Shown: positions 55,242 to 63,968 of the stretch, one piece after another | Numbering within the stretch: the stretch's first letter is position 1 | Layout of the letters: every line of letters begins with the position of its first letter | DNA from: CAZLFQ01 sp044229535 | GTDB taxonomy: Bacteria; Pseudomonadota; Alphaproteobacteria; Rickettsiales; Midichloriaceae | Length of the DNA stretch: 64,000 nt | NCBI GenBank assembly: GCA_044229535.1 | Contig: JBGASU010000001.1 | Span: 62,001-126,000, forward strand | Reading direction: 5' to 3' | Made by a program: the position numbers and the translations under genes | The notes under the pieces: generated by a model | Told to the model about the DNA's origin: nothing | Seen by the model: the letters and a program-made list of their open reading frames with translations, nothing else | Databases searched by the model: none

Positions 55242-56225
55242 TTAATTTCTGACAATCATTGCTTTAAAAAGCTCTCCCATATGCTCTAATGAAATTAATC
55301 TATCTAGTTGGGAGTTAATTTCATTAATGTTTCCACCATTTGAAATTAGAGATTTCGCTCTTATTTCAATCCCATATTTTTTTAGAAACTCACCTTGTGA
55401 TAATATTTCTGATTGTTTAAAAATTTTTGCCAAAGATTTGAAATCAACATGCGCTGTTATATCTGCTGTTCCAATTTCAGACAGTATGTTGTGATATCGA
55501 TTTTTCTTTACGGCTTGTAAGGTGGACTTATAAGTTGGCTCTATATAGCCATAGTCAATAATCAATCCAGCGCCGTGATCCCCAATTTTTTCTCTAATTA
55601 AATTTGCATACACCGTGCTGGCTGGCGAAGTTTCTATTATAGAGTCTATTTTCAATTTTTCTTCTATATTGAAGCTACGTGATGTTGTAAACATCAAATG
55701 GTCTTCTGTAGCACCTACCAGTACTTCCTTTAACCCATCTTTATCTTTTTTAAATTGCTTTATAGGTAAGGCGTCAAAAAATTCATTGCAAATTACTATG
55801 CAGTCTTGAGCCTCAACTTCTGATATATGTTGATGCCATTTAATTCTAGGAAAATTAATTTTTTTGGACTGTTTTTGTGCAAGGGCAGGGCTTGTTTCCA
55901 CCATTGCAATTTCTATAATAGATTTATGAAAATTTGGTATGTGTTTTGTGCCGCGAATAAGGTCGCTCATTAATGTGCCGTTGCCGCCGCCAATTTCAAC
56001 TAAAGTAAAAGGTCTAGAGTTGGATTCTAGCCAATGATTTGCACACCATATTCCAATTATCTCGCCAAACATTTGGCTTATTTCTGGAGCGGTAATGAAA
56101 TCACCGTCGCATCCAAAAGGATTGTTATTAGCATAATAGTAGCTTACTACTAGCTCCATGAACTGATCGATTGGTATAGGGCCATTAACTTCTATTAATT
56201 TTTTAATGCTAGATTCGAAATTCAT
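55242..56225 (-). CDS. MidA/NDUFAF7-type SAM-dependent methyltransferase
   Basis: 327 residues of the DUF185 family. The SAM site LVEIGGGNGTLMSDLIRG is clear, preceded by GDFITAPEISQMFGEIIGIW, the family's signature. The mitochondrial homologue NDUFAF7 methylates an arginine of complex I subunit NDUFS2, so a similar role toward the NuoD subunit is likely here. The start overlaps hdaA by 4 bp. Confidence 0.92.
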   Translation of the reverse strand: MNFESSIKKLIEVNGPIPIDQFMELVVSYYYANNNPFGCDGDFITAPEISQMFGEIIGIWCANHWLESNSRPFTLVEIGGGNGTLMSDLIRGTKHIPNFHKSIIEIAMVETSPALAQKQSKKINFPRIKWHQHISEVEAQDCIVICNEFFDALPIKQFKKDKDGLKEVLVGATEDHLMFTTSRSFNIEEKLKIDSIIETSPASTVYANLIREKIGDHGAGLIIDYGYIEPTYKSTLQAVKKNRYHNILSEIGTADITAHVDFKSLAKIFKQSEILSQGEFLKKYGIEIRAKSLISNGGNINEINSQLDRLISLEHMGELFKAMIVRN

Positions 56226-56887
56226 ACCAATTCTTCTTTTTCATAAAGCATTTCATCGCTTAATGCTTTTTTAACAACTGGTATGGTTATATTTTTCTTT
56301 TCAGCTAAAGATAGCCGATCAATTAATGATACTAACTTCGCTATGAAGCTGTAGCTTCTCTCAGCTCTGGTTACTATATAATCAATAACCTCTGGATTAA
56401 TTTTTAGCTGTCTATCGCTAAACTGTTTTAATAATAAAACTCTAATAATCTCATCATCTGGTTTTTTGATGATGATTTTTTGTATTGCATTGATTCGTGA
56501 ACGTAAATCAGGAATTAAAAAGGTTGGTAAAGATCTGGCTGTAAGTAGTAGGGAAAAAGAATTGTTACGTACAAAATTAATCAGATGAAAAAGATATTCT
56601 TCACTCTTAATTTGTTCTATATCTTCCAGAATATAATTTGCAAATTTATTTGCTAGTGGTGGAAAATCTTCATTTTCATCAAGAAATTTTGCATTACACT
56701 TTTCTTGCCATATTCTTGCTAAGTGTGTTTTGCCGCTACTTTCTTCGCCTATTATTAACAGAATATTATTTAACCAAGCTACCTCTGAGTGTATTGCTTT
56801 ATATGCTTCAATATTAGACAACGAGACTATGTAGTCATCAGATGTATAATCACATTTATGCTCTAGGTTAAACAGAGTTTGTTTCAT
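56222..56887 (-). CDS. hdaA: DnaA-related regulator HdaA
   Basis: 221 residues: a DnaA-like AAA+ domain without the DnaA DNA-binding domain. The P-loop is IIGEESSGKTHLARIW, the Walker B region is NYILEDIEQI, and sensor 1 is SLLLTARSLP. Hda proteins stimulate ATP hydrolysis by DnaA bound to the sliding clamp and so prevent over-initiation. It overlaps both neighbours by 4 bp. The clamp-binding N-terminus (KQTLFNLE) fits a QxxLFxLE-like motif. Confidence 0.9.
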   Translation of the reverse strand: MKQTLFNLEHKCDYTSDDYIVSLSNIEAYKAIHSEVAWLNNILLIIGEESSGKTHLARIWQEKCNAKFLDENEDFPPLANKFANYILEDIEQIKSEEYLFHLINFVRNNSFSLLLTARSLPTFLIPDLRSRINAIQKIIIKKPDDEIIRVLLLKQFSDRQLKINPEVIDYIVTRAERSYSFIAKLVSLIDRLSLAEKKNITIPVVKKALSDEMLYEKEELV

Positions 56888-57366
56888 GATTTTTTTAGTA
56901 GTTGATCTAGTCCTTTATCAAAATAGGAGAGATCATAACTTCCGTCAGCAATTATTTCCCCTGTTTCATCTAGTAGTGTTACGTGTGGGACTGCGCCAGA
57001 ATATCTAATGCCAAATTTATTAAACAATCCCATAACTTCTCCAGTGTTGTTAAAAAGTAAGTGATATATTGTTGAATCATTATTTTGATATGGTCTCATG
57101 AAATGTTTTAGCCTTCCCATGTCTTCATCTAGAGAGATTGCCATTATTTTAATATTGTCACTTTTGTATTTATTTTCTAAACGCAGTAATTCTGAGTAAT
57201 TCTTTTTGCAAACTGAGCACCAAGATGTGAAAAAAAATAATAAGCGAACCTGAGGCTTGCCGTCTATGAGATATGTTAGCCTAGTTGAATCAATGGCTCT
57301 GTAATCAGCAGCGTGAGCATTGATACCGAATATCAGTATCAGGCATAGAAAAAAATATCGCAACAT
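56884..57366 (-). CDS. Secreted TlpA-like thioredoxin-fold protein
   Basis: 160 residues with a signal peptide (YFFLCLILIFGINAHA). A thioredoxin domain follows with the CxxC motif in FFFTSWCSVCKKNYSELLRL, and a cis-Pro loop in GAVPHVTLLDETG. It probably acts as a periplasmic thiol reductase or oxidase, for example in cytochrome c maturation, as with TlpA and ResA. It overlaps hdaA by 4 bp and follows ctpA by 8 bp. Confidence 0.88.
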   Translation of the reverse strand: MLRYFFLCLILIFGINAHAADYRAIDSTRLTYLIDGKPQVRLLFFFTSWCSVCKKNYSELLRLENKYKSDNIKIMAISLDEDMGRLKHFMRPYQNNDSTIYHLLFNNTGEVMGLFNKFGIRYSGAVPHVTLLDETGEIIADGSYDLSYFDKGLDQLLKKS

Positions 57367-57374
57367 TTTTAAAA

Positions 57375-58700
57375 TTAATTTGTTAATCGTTCGGAGTATA
57401 GCGCCATTCCTTTCACTAGGTCAACTGCTCTCATTAATTGAAAGTCTTCGCCAGAAAGTTTTTTGCCAGAAGAAAGAGAAGGGGTGGGGGCTGGTTTTAC
57501 CCCTTTTTTCGATTCTGCTTTGCTGTCTTCGCTTTCTAAATGTCCCATTAGTGCCGCCTCAGATCCAAAAAACTCTGAACCCTTAGTAGCTGTTACAATA
57601 CCTTCTTCTATAACAACATCAGGTTCAATACCTTCGGCTTGTATAGATTTGCCATTAGGAGTGTAATATCTGGAGGTTGTTATCTTCATTGCTGTGTTTC
57701 CAGGTAAAGGAATAACTGTTTGTACAGAGCCTTTTCCGAAAGATTTTATCCCAGCTATTAGAGCTCGCTTATTGTCTTGTAAAGCGCCAGCTACTATTTC
57801 AGAAGCAGAAGCTGATCCGCCATTAATCAGTACCACAATTGGCAACCCATTACTTATATCTTTGCCATTAGCTCTATAAATATTATTTGAATCAGGAATT
57901 CTGCCTTTTGTAGAAACAACAATTCCATCTTCTAAGAACAGTTCTGTAACTTCTCTAGATTGATCTAATAAGCCACCGGGATTCCACCTAAGATCTAAAA
58001 CCACGCCTCTTAGAAGCTTTCCAGCCTCTTTAGCTTGATCTTCCAATCTCATATATTCTTTTCTTAAAAGCTGTGCGCTATTTTCACTAAAGCTTGCTAA
58101 TTTTAAGTGAGCTACATCATCGCCAATAATTTTTGCTTTCACAGGAACAATCTTAATGATCTCACGTGTTAGAGTAAGTTCAATAGTTTCGTTTGATGAT
58201 TCTCTATATATAGTTAATTTTACTTTTGTTTTTGGTTTGCCCCTTAGTTTTTCAACGGCTTGAGGTAATGTTAATCCCTTAACTATTTGCCCATCTATCA
58301 TTGTGATAAAATCACCAATTTTTATCCCAGCTTTAAATGCTGGACTATCTTCATAAGGGGAAATAACTTTTATAAAGCCTCTTTCCATAGTTACTTCTAT
58401 TCCAAGGCCGCCAAATTCGCCCTTAGTAGATATTCTCATATCTTGAAAATCTTTTTCATTTAAAAAATTTGAGTGTGGATCAAGAGATGATAGCATTCCA
58501 TCAAGCGCGGCTTCTATAAGCTGTTTTTCTGTGGTTTCTTCTACGTACTCATTTTTTACTTTAGCCATTACCTCATCAAACAGATGTCTATAATCAAGTT
58601 TTTGTTTGCCAATTAAGAAGCTATATATTGCCTCTCCCTCTGCAAAAGCTTGAGAATGAGAAAATATTAGTAATAAAACAATCGCTGAAAAACGTAACAT
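57375..58700 (-). CDS. ctpA: C-terminal processing protease CtpA/Prc (S41)
   Basis: 441 residues with a signal peptide (IVLLLIFSHSQAFA), a PDZ domain (KVISPYEDSPAFKAGIKIGDFITMIDG) and an S41 protease domain. The catalytic serine is in INGGSASASEIVAGALQD and the lysine in GIKSFGKGSVQT. It cleaves periplasmic proteins at non-polar C-termini and takes part in cell-wall hydrolase turnover. It is the first gene of the run ctpA, TlpA-like, hdaA, midA. Confidence 0.96.
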   Translation of the reverse strand: MLRFSAIVLLLIFSHSQAFAEGEAIYSFLIGKQKLDYRHLFDEVMAKVKNEYVEETTEKQLIEAALDGMLSSLDPHSNFLNEKDFQDMRISTKGEFGGLGIEVTMERGFIKVISPYEDSPAFKAGIKIGDFITMIDGQIVKGLTLPQAVEKLRGKPKTKVKLTIYRESSNETIELTLTREIIKIVPVKAKIIGDDVAHLKLASFSENSAQLLRKEYMRLEDQAKEAGKLLRGVVLDLRWNPGGLLDQSREVTELFLEDGIVVSTKGRIPDSNNIYRANGKDISNGLPIVVLINGGSASASEIVAGALQDNKRALIAGIKSFGKGSVQTVIPLPGNTAMKITTSRYYTPNGKSIQAEGIEPDVVIEEGIVTATKGSEFFGSEAALMGHLESEDSKAESKKGVKPAPTPSLSSGKKLSGEDFQLMRAVDLVKGMALYSERLTN

Positions 58701-58800
58701 TTAGATTTAATAATTTTTGCGCATAGTTTTGATACTAGAATTTATTTAATATTTTCGCAAGGTTGAATACTTTAAAATCAGGAATTTAACATTGTTTATC

Positions 58801-58829
58801 TTGCTGTTATGAGGGTTTTATGGTATAAT
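58801..58829 (+). promoter_or_regulatory. Predicted promoter with an extended -10
   Basis: TTGCTG at 58801-58806, a 17-bp spacer, then TATAAT at 58824-58829 preceded by TGG. It lies 25 bp before the ATG at 58854. Confidence 0.6.
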
Positions 58830-58853
58830 AGCTCTGAGTATTATGGGGGAAAA

Positions 58854-59291
58854 ATGTCAGATTTTGATACAAGGAAGGGCTATAACCAAGCGGTTACTAT
58901 TCTCTATAAGGAGATTTATGCCCCTAAATTCAAAGAAATTCACGATAATAACATGTGTTTTGGCGATGATTTGGCTATGGAAGCTTTCTATGCTAGGGAT
59001 AGTATTAAAAAGCAATATCAAGGTGAAACCTCTAAATTTGGTCTTTTTTTCATAGGCCTGCACAATATTTGGAATTACGGAACTTGGCAAAACCCTAGTT
59101 ATGAGTATTTTAGGCAGTTCAAAAGCCCAGAAGAAATAGCTTATTCTGCTTTTAAAACCAGCGGTAAAGACCTATGTCTTGAAGGTAATGGGCTAGATAC
59201 AATGTATTCAGACTGGAAGATAGCGCATAGTGTGAATAGTACCTTATATCCTGAAAATATGTACCCAGATCTATCTGGATTCCCTGCGTAA
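58854..59291 (+). CDS. Unknown small protein
   Basis: 145 residues from the ATG at 58854 (MSDFDTRKGYNQAV), with a GGGGG ribosome site. The frame is open 15 codons further upstream, but that part overlaps the predicted promoter. The protein is soluble, with aromatic-rich helices (FFIGLHNIWNYGTWQNPSYEYF) and two cysteines. No family recognised. Confidence 0.65.
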   Translation: MSDFDTRKGYNQAVTILYKEIYAPKFKEIHDNNMCFGDDLAMEAFYARDSIKKQYQGETSKFGLFFIGLHNIWNYGTWQNPSYEYFRQFKSPEEIAYSAFKTSGKDLCLEGNGLDTMYSDWKIAHSVNSTLYPENMYPDLSGFPA

Positions 59292-59327
59292 TAAATCTGA
59301 GAAAATATTTAACTTAGTAGGCTAATG

Positions 59328-59342
59328 TTAACTTTTTATTAA
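59328..59342 (+). promoter_or_regulatory. CtrA-like box upstream of the RTX gene
   Basis: TTAA-CTTTTTA-TTAA lies 50 bp before the ATG at 59393. Confidence 0.45.
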
Positions 59343-59392
59343 GTTCTATTAGTTAAACTTGTAGTCATGATCACAATTAATTGGTTAAAATC

Positions 59393-61687
59393 ATGACTGG
59401 AAAAAATAAACAAAATATAAAAGGAAATGACAAACATGATAACAAAAAGCATGATCATGATGTAAAGGGACACGACAAACATGATCATAAAAAGCATGAT
59501 CATGATGTCAAAGGACATGATAAACACGATCATAAAAAGCATGATCATGATGGTGATAGACATAAAAACGATCACGGCAAAGGACATGATTCTCATGGCA
59601 ATGGCCATGGATACGGCCATCACAAAGATAAGCACGACCATAAAGATCATGATCATAAGCATCACGACCATGGTTCTAAAGGTTCTTGTGGTGGATCAAA
59701 AGGTGATTGTGTTTCTGAAACTTCTCAGGAGCAGCATTCTGGTGCGGTTCCAAGTGTTAAAATAATAGGCACAAACCTTTCTGAAAGCTTATATGGTTCT
59801 GCACAAGGTGAATATTTTGATGCTAAGGCTGGCGATGATGTTATTTACGCAGAAGGCGGTGATGACGTAGTAGATGCAGGCGATGGTAATGATATAGTTT
59901 ATGGAAAAGAAGGTAATGATAAAGTTTATGGTGGAGCAGGCGATGACCAGCTTCACGGAAATGAAGGCGATGATATTTTAGATGGTGGTACAGGTAATGA
60001 TTTACTATATGGTGGCGAAGGTAAAGATAAGATAATTGGCGGTGATGGTGATGATCAACTTCATGGCCAAGCAGGCGATGATATTTTAGATGGCGGTAAT
60101 GGTGCAGATCTAATATTCGGTGGCGAAGGTAGTGATAAAATAAATGGTGGTGCAGGTGATGATAAAATATGGGGTGATGATTATTCGGGTCATGCACTCG
60201 TACCCGCATCCGGAAATTTAGTTATTAATCATAGCTTTGAAAACGTTGTAATTAATGACCATAGTGGCCGTTGGGAAGTATTCGCTAATGGTATTGACGG
60301 TTGGAGAGTTACATCTGGCCCAGGTATGGAAGTTCAAGTTGGTGATACAGACGGCGTGAGCGCTTCAGACGGCGATCATAAAGTAGAATTAGACAGTGAT
60401 AACGGCGGAGCTAATAATAATAGTAGTATCGGCCAAGATTTAGCAACAAAAGGGCCGCATACATTTAAATTGGAATTTGATTATAGCCCAAGACCTGGTA
60501 TCCCTGCAGAAAGTAATGGTATACAAGTTCTATGGAATGGCTCTGTTATAGCTACACTATCAGGGGCTACTGGTGGTTGGAATACTTATTCATACGATGT
60601 AGTTGGCTCAAGTGGCTTGACATCTCTGCTAGAATTTAAAGCAATTGGTACCAGCGACTATATGGGTGGTCTGATTGATAACATCAAAGTTGAATTAAAA
60701 ACACTAAATTATGAATTCTTAGATCAAACTAGCGTTGGCGGAAATGATGTCATATGCGCTGGTGATGGTAACGACCAAGTATATGCAATGTTTGGCAATG
60801 ACACTATCGATGCTGGTAAAGGTAATGACCTTGTATATGCGGGTGCTGGCGACGACAAAGTAGTAGGTGGTGACGGTGATGATCAGCTATATGGTGAAGG
60901 CGGCAAAGATAATATCGATGGTGGCGCTGGTAATGACCTGATATATGGCGGTGATGGAGATGACGTTCTTAAAGGTGGAGCGGGAAATGATAAGATCTGG
61001 GGTGAAGGTGGTAATGATACTATCGATGGGGGTGATGGTGATGATGAGTTAAACGGTAGCTCTGGCGATGATATTATGTTCGGTGGTAAAGGTAATGACA
61101 TCATGTACAGCGAAGGTGGTAACGATAAGATGTACGGTGGCGATGGCAATGACCAAATGCACGGAAATGACGGTAATGATAAGATGTATGGTGATGCAGG
61201 CAACGACATTATGTATAGCCATGCAGGTGATGATTATGTAGATGGTGGTGACGGTGATGATCATATTTGCGGTGATATAGGTAATGACACTATTTTAGGT
61301 GGCAAAGGTAATGATCACTTGTATGGTCAAGGCGGTAACGATTACATTATTGGTGGCAAAGGTAATGACGACTTTTATGGTGGAGAAGGAGCTGATAAAT
61401 TTGAATTTACATTAAGCAAAGGTTGTGATGGTAAGTTAGCAGGTGAAGGTAATGATGAGATTGAAGACTTTAGAGTAGCTGAAGGTGATATGTTGGTATT
61501 TAAAGGCTTATTCGACGTGAATCGCGATGGTTGTATAAACCTTAATGACTTAAGAGCTGGTACAATTTTATCCAATAGTGGTGGCGATACATTAGTAAAC
61601 TTTAAAGGTGGTGAAGGTAATATTACATTAAGTGGCGTACATATTACAGACTTCAATTCAATAGCTAATAAAATACAAATTATATAA
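59393..61687 (+). CDS. His-rich RTX calcium-binding protein, probable type I secretion substrate
   Basis: 764 residues from the ATG at 59393; a TTG lies four codons earlier. Residues 1-100 are an extreme His/Lys/Asp region with 15-residue tandem repeats. Residues about 146-262 and 446-666 are RTX nonapeptide repeats of the GGxGxDxux type that fold as calcium beta-rolls. Between them (about 268-439) is a non-repeat beta-sandwich-like domain (NLVINHSFENV... GWRVTSGPGMEVQVG... GLIDNIKVEL) resembling DUF642 or carbohydrate-binding modules. Near the C-terminus DVNRDGCINLNDLR fits an EF-hand-like loop, and the tail (DFNSIANKIQII) fits a type I secretion signal. No signal peptide; the ABC transporter is not in the window. 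Confidence 0.9.
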   Translation: MTGKNKQNIKGNDKHDNKKHDHDVKGHDKHDHKKHDHDVKGHDKHDHKKHDHDGDRHKNDHGKGHDSHGNGHGYGHHKDKHDHKDHDHKHHDHGSKGSCGGSKGDCVSETSQEQHSGAVPSVKIIGTNLSESLYGSAQGEYFDAKAGDDVIYAEGGDDVVDAGDGNDIVYGKEGNDKVYGGAGDDQLHGNEGDDILDGGTGNDLLYGGEGKDKIIGGDGDDQLHGQAGDDILDGGNGADLIFGGEGSDKINGGAGDDKIWGDDYSGHALVPASGNLVINHSFENVVINDHSGRWEVFANGIDGWRVTSGPGMEVQVGDTDGVSASDGDHKVELDSDNGGANNNSSIGQDLATKGPHTFKLEFDYSPRPGIPAESNGIQVLWNGSVIATLSGATGGWNTYSYDVVGSSGLTSLLEFKAIGTSDYMGGLIDNIKVELKTLNYEFLDQTSVGGNDVICAGDGNDQVYAMFGNDTIDAGKGNDLVYAGAGDDKVVGGDGDDQLYGEGGKDNIDGGAGNDLIYGGDGDDVLKGGAGNDKIWGEGGNDTIDGGDGDDELNGSSGDDIMFGGKGNDIMYSEGGNDKMYGGDGNDQMHGNDGNDKMYGDAGNDIMYSHAGDDYVDGGDGDDHICGDIGNDTILGGKGNDHLYGQGGNDYIIGGKGNDDFYGGEGADKFEFTLSKGCDGKLAGEGNDEIEDFRVAEGDMLVFKGLFDVNRDGCINLNDLRAGTILSNSGGDTLVNFKGGEGNITLSGVHITDFNSIANKIQII
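59444..59552 (+). repeat. 45-bp tandem repeats encoding 15-residue His-rich units
   Basis: AAAAAGCATGATCATGATG begins at 59444, 59489 and 59534, an exact 45-bp period. Two full copies and part of a third encode the unit KKHDHDVKGHDKHDH. Confidence 0.9.
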
Positions 61688-61702
61688 TGGTTAATTAATA
61701 CT

Positions 61703-61741
61703 AAGCCCCGCTGCTTTTTTCAAGAAGGCGGGGCTTTTTTT
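61703..61741 (+). terminator. Terminator of the RTX gene
   Basis: Stem AAGCCCCGC/GCGGGGCTT (61703-61711 and 61728-61736) with a 16-base loop, followed by T residues. Confidence 0.88.
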
Positions 61742-61762
61742 ATGTTTAGGTATAAATCCTCA

Positions 61763-61791
61763 TAGACAGACAGAACAATTTTTGTTATAAA
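61763..61791 (+). promoter_or_regulatory. Predicted tRNA promoter
   Basis: TAGACA at 61763-61768, 17-bp spacer, TATAAA at 61786-61791, 16 bp before the tRNA. Confidence 0.5.
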
Positions 61792-61807
61792 AGTACCACT
61801 CCTACAC

Positions 61808-61884
61808 GGGGGGTTAGCTCAGTTGGTTAGAGCACTCCGCTCATAACGGATTGGTCGTGAGTTCAAGTCTCTCACCCCCTACCA
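61808..61884 (+). tRNA. tRNA with CAT anticodon, probably tRNA-Ile2
   Basis: 77 nt ending in an encoded CCA. The acceptor GGGGGGT pairs with ACCCCCT. The D arm is GCTCAGTTGGTTAGAGC, the anticodon loop CTCATAA, and the T loop TTCAAGT. The loop and variable region (TTGGTC) resemble the AUA-reading tRNA-Ile2, whose C34 is changed to lysidine by TilS; elongator Met is the alternative. Two stem mismatches are visible: C27-T43 and T50-T64. Confidence 0.9.
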
Positions 61885-61886
61885 TT

Positions 61887-62738
61887 TTATAGTTGTGCCT
61901 CAAGTTTGTTTATAACTTGCGCCCTCTTAAAATAAAGCAAGCATGTTCCGCAGAAATAAGTGCCATATACAAAGCTATTTATTAGTTCAATGAGAATAGA
62001 CAGTAGTAAATCCTGTGTAATGACAAGAGTTGATGTGAATGACATCATTTGATCTGCAAAAATATAATAAGATTTTCCTACAAATATTGGTATTAAAGCC
62101 AATGAGGCGATAGTGAAGAAATTTAAAAAACTAGATTTGCAGCCTGTCATTAATCGATTGCTATGTTTTATCGCTTCAAACAAGTTCTTTTTTTCAAATA
62201 TAACTACATACTCTACAAACATCATACTAAGCCAAATTATTATTCCTGGTATTAGTAGGGTTGACCCCAATAAAATTAAAGATATTTTGAAGAATAAAAT
62301 AATCAAAATTATAAAAAAATTCTTAAAAAATATCTGCCCAAGTGCTTCAAGCTTCTCTAGGTTTGACCCCATTGCTTTTGCTGCGATGGCGGTATAAAAG
62401 ATTGTATCCAGTACTAACATCACAAAGTAAAACGCTGTAATTATAAAGAAGCTTTCTATAATTTGTTCGGTCATTGCTGTGATTGTAGTTATGTCGTTAT
62501 GAGCAACTGCCACCCAAAAAACTTCTGAGTTGAAGTTCATGCCTATATGTTTAGAAAGAAATAAGAATAATGTACTAGACAAGATTATATATGGAATCAC
62601 TATAAGAAATGATTTGAGTAGAAATTTTGCAGAAAGAAAAAATACATATGTTATAGACGCGAAAGTCTCTTCAGGAATTTTAGGGCGAGCTGGTTCTGTC
62701 TCTAATTGAGAAAAGTCTATATTGTTTTCAAGGTTCAT
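61887..62738 (-). CDS. Multi-pass membrane protein of unknown function
   Basis: About 283 residues from the ATG at 62738 (MNLENNIDFSQL); a TTG at 62759 overlaps hemA. A polar N-terminal tail is followed by about six hydrophobic helices, with the motif LLGSTLLIPGIIIWLSMMFVEYVVIFEKKNLFEAIKHSNRLMTG. That motif is found in DUF975/GlpQ-membrane-domain-like proteins, where a helix precedes ExxSxxAxxxS-type loops. It follows hemA after 13 bp. Function unknown. Confidence 0.7.
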   Translation of the reverse strand: MNLENNIDFSQLETEPARPKIPEETFASITYVFFLSAKFLLKSFLIVIPYIILSSTLFLFLSKHIGMNFNSEVFWVAVAHNDITTITAMTEQIIESFFIITAFYFVMLVLDTIFYTAIAAKAMGSNLEKLEALGQIFFKNFFIILIILFFKISLILLGSTLLIPGIIIWLSMMFVEYVVIFEKKNLFEAIKHSNRLMTGCKSSFLNFFTIASLALIPIFVGKSYYIFADQMMSFTSTLVITQDLLLSILIELINSFVYGTYFCGTCLLYFKRAQVINKLEAQL

Positions 62739-62751
62739 AATGACAAAAAGT

Positions 62752-63957
62752 TTATGCAACTCTTTTCAGTCTATTCTTGCCAATTACTTCTGCAAGTGAT
62801 TTTACCAAATACTGTGCCATCTCCTTTGTGTGCAAAGGTGTTGGGGTAATTCTTAAACGCTCTTTTCCGCGCGGAACAGTTGGGAAATTTATATGCTGTA
62901 CGTATATACCATATTCTTTCATTAAAGTTTCAGATATGGTTTGGCATTTAACTGGGTCGCCAATCATTACTGGAATTATGTGTGTGTTATTGTCGATGAA
63001 TTCGATATTTTCTTCTCTTAATAAATTCTTTACGTAATTCACTATTTTTCCATGGGCGTTTCTTTCGTTATCAGATCTACGTAGTACCCTTATGCTAGCA
63101 AGCGCGGCATTTGAAATACATGGTGGCAGAGAGGTGGTGAAAATAAATCCAGGAGCATAACTACGTATAGCGTCAACACATTCTTGCGATGCTGCAATGT
63201 AGCCGCCAATAACTCCAAAAGCTTTAGCAAGTGTACCTTGAATTATGTCTATTCTATCAGCTACACCAAGCATTTGCGCAACACCCGCACCTTGTTTGCC
63301 ATATAAGCCTACTGAGTGAACTTCATCTAAATAGGTCATTGCATTGTATTTTTTAGCTAGGTTGCAAATTTCAGTTATCGGTGAAATATCTCCTATCATT
63401 GAATAGACCGATTCGAAAACTATCAATTTAGCTCTGTTTAATGGATACTGTTTTAACAGTTCTTCCAAGTGCCCAACATCATTATGCCTATAAACTACTT
63501 TTTCAGATCTACCATCTTTGATACCATGTATCATTGATGCGTGATTAGATTCATCTGAGAACATAACTATATCTGGTATTATCTTGGCTAAAGTAGATAA
63601 GGTTGCTTGGTTAGCGACATAACCAGATGTAAACACTAATGCAGATTTTTTATTATGCAAAGAAGCCAATTCTTTTTCTAATAAAACCATTGGTGAATTG
63701 GTGCCTGAAATATTTCTCGTGCCACCAGAGCCAACACCCATAGACTTAGTTGCTTCAATTGAAGCGGATATCACTTCTGGGTTACGACTCATACCTAAAT
63801 AGTCGTTACTGCACCAAACCGTTATATTTTTATTAAATCGTGAGCTATAAGCAATTGGTGCAGAGTTTGGTGAATATTGTAGTTCAGTAAAGATGCGATA
63901 ACGACCCTCAAGTTTTACTTGTGATATAGCATGATTAAATAATTTATTGTAATCCAT
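62752..63957 (-). CDS. hemA: 5-aminolevulinate synthase
   Basis: ALAS condenses glycine and succinyl-CoA to 5-aminolevulinate with pyridoxal phosphate, the first haem step in alphaproteobacteria (and mitochondria). The 401-residue protein shows WCSNDYLGMSRNPEVI, GSGGTRNISGTN, the aldimine-stabilising YLDEVHSVGLYG and the PLP lysine in GTLAKAFGVIGGYIA. Its C-terminal part (LRITPTPLHTKEMAQYL) is complete. A terminator for an upstream gene lies just before its start. Confidence 0.98.
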   Translation of the reverse strand: MDYNKLFNHAISQVKLEGRYRIFTELQYSPNSAPIAYSSRFNKNITVWCSNDYLGMSRNPEVISASIEATKSMGVGSGGTRNISGTNSPMVLLEKELASLHNKKSALVFTSGYVANQATLSTLAKIIPDIVMFSDESNHASMIHGIKDGRSEKVVYRHNDVGHLEELLKQYPLNRAKLIVFESVYSMIGDISPITEICNLAKKYNAMTYLDEVHSVGLYGKQGAGVAQMLGVADRIDIIQGTLAKAFGVIGGYIAASQECVDAIRSYAPGFIFTTSLPPCISNAALASIRVLRRSDNERNAHGKIVNYVKNLLREENIEFIDNNTHIIPVMIGDPVKCQTISETLMKEYGIYVQHINFPTVPRGKERLRITPTPLHTKEMAQYLVKSLAEVIGKNRLKRVA

Positions 63958-63968
63958 CTGTTACTATC

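Noticed and set aside
59382..59391. Additional TTAA pairs near the RTX start and at 52010
   Set aside because: The spacing between half-sites is 4 bp, not 7, so they do not fit the CtrA pattern.
59339..59671. Minus-strand ORF rich in Met, Ile and Val opposite the His-rich repeats
   Set aside because: It mirrors the His/Asp/Lys codons of the RTX gene; no ribosome site.
60883..61209. Long minus-strand ORF rich in Pro and Ser opposite the RTX repeats
   Set aside because: It is the antisense shadow of GGxGxD codons; the plus-strand RTX protein explains the region.
59800..61390. Regular repeats suggesting a CRISPR array
   Set aside because: The repeats are 27-bp protein-coding RTX units without constant repeat and unique spacer structure.
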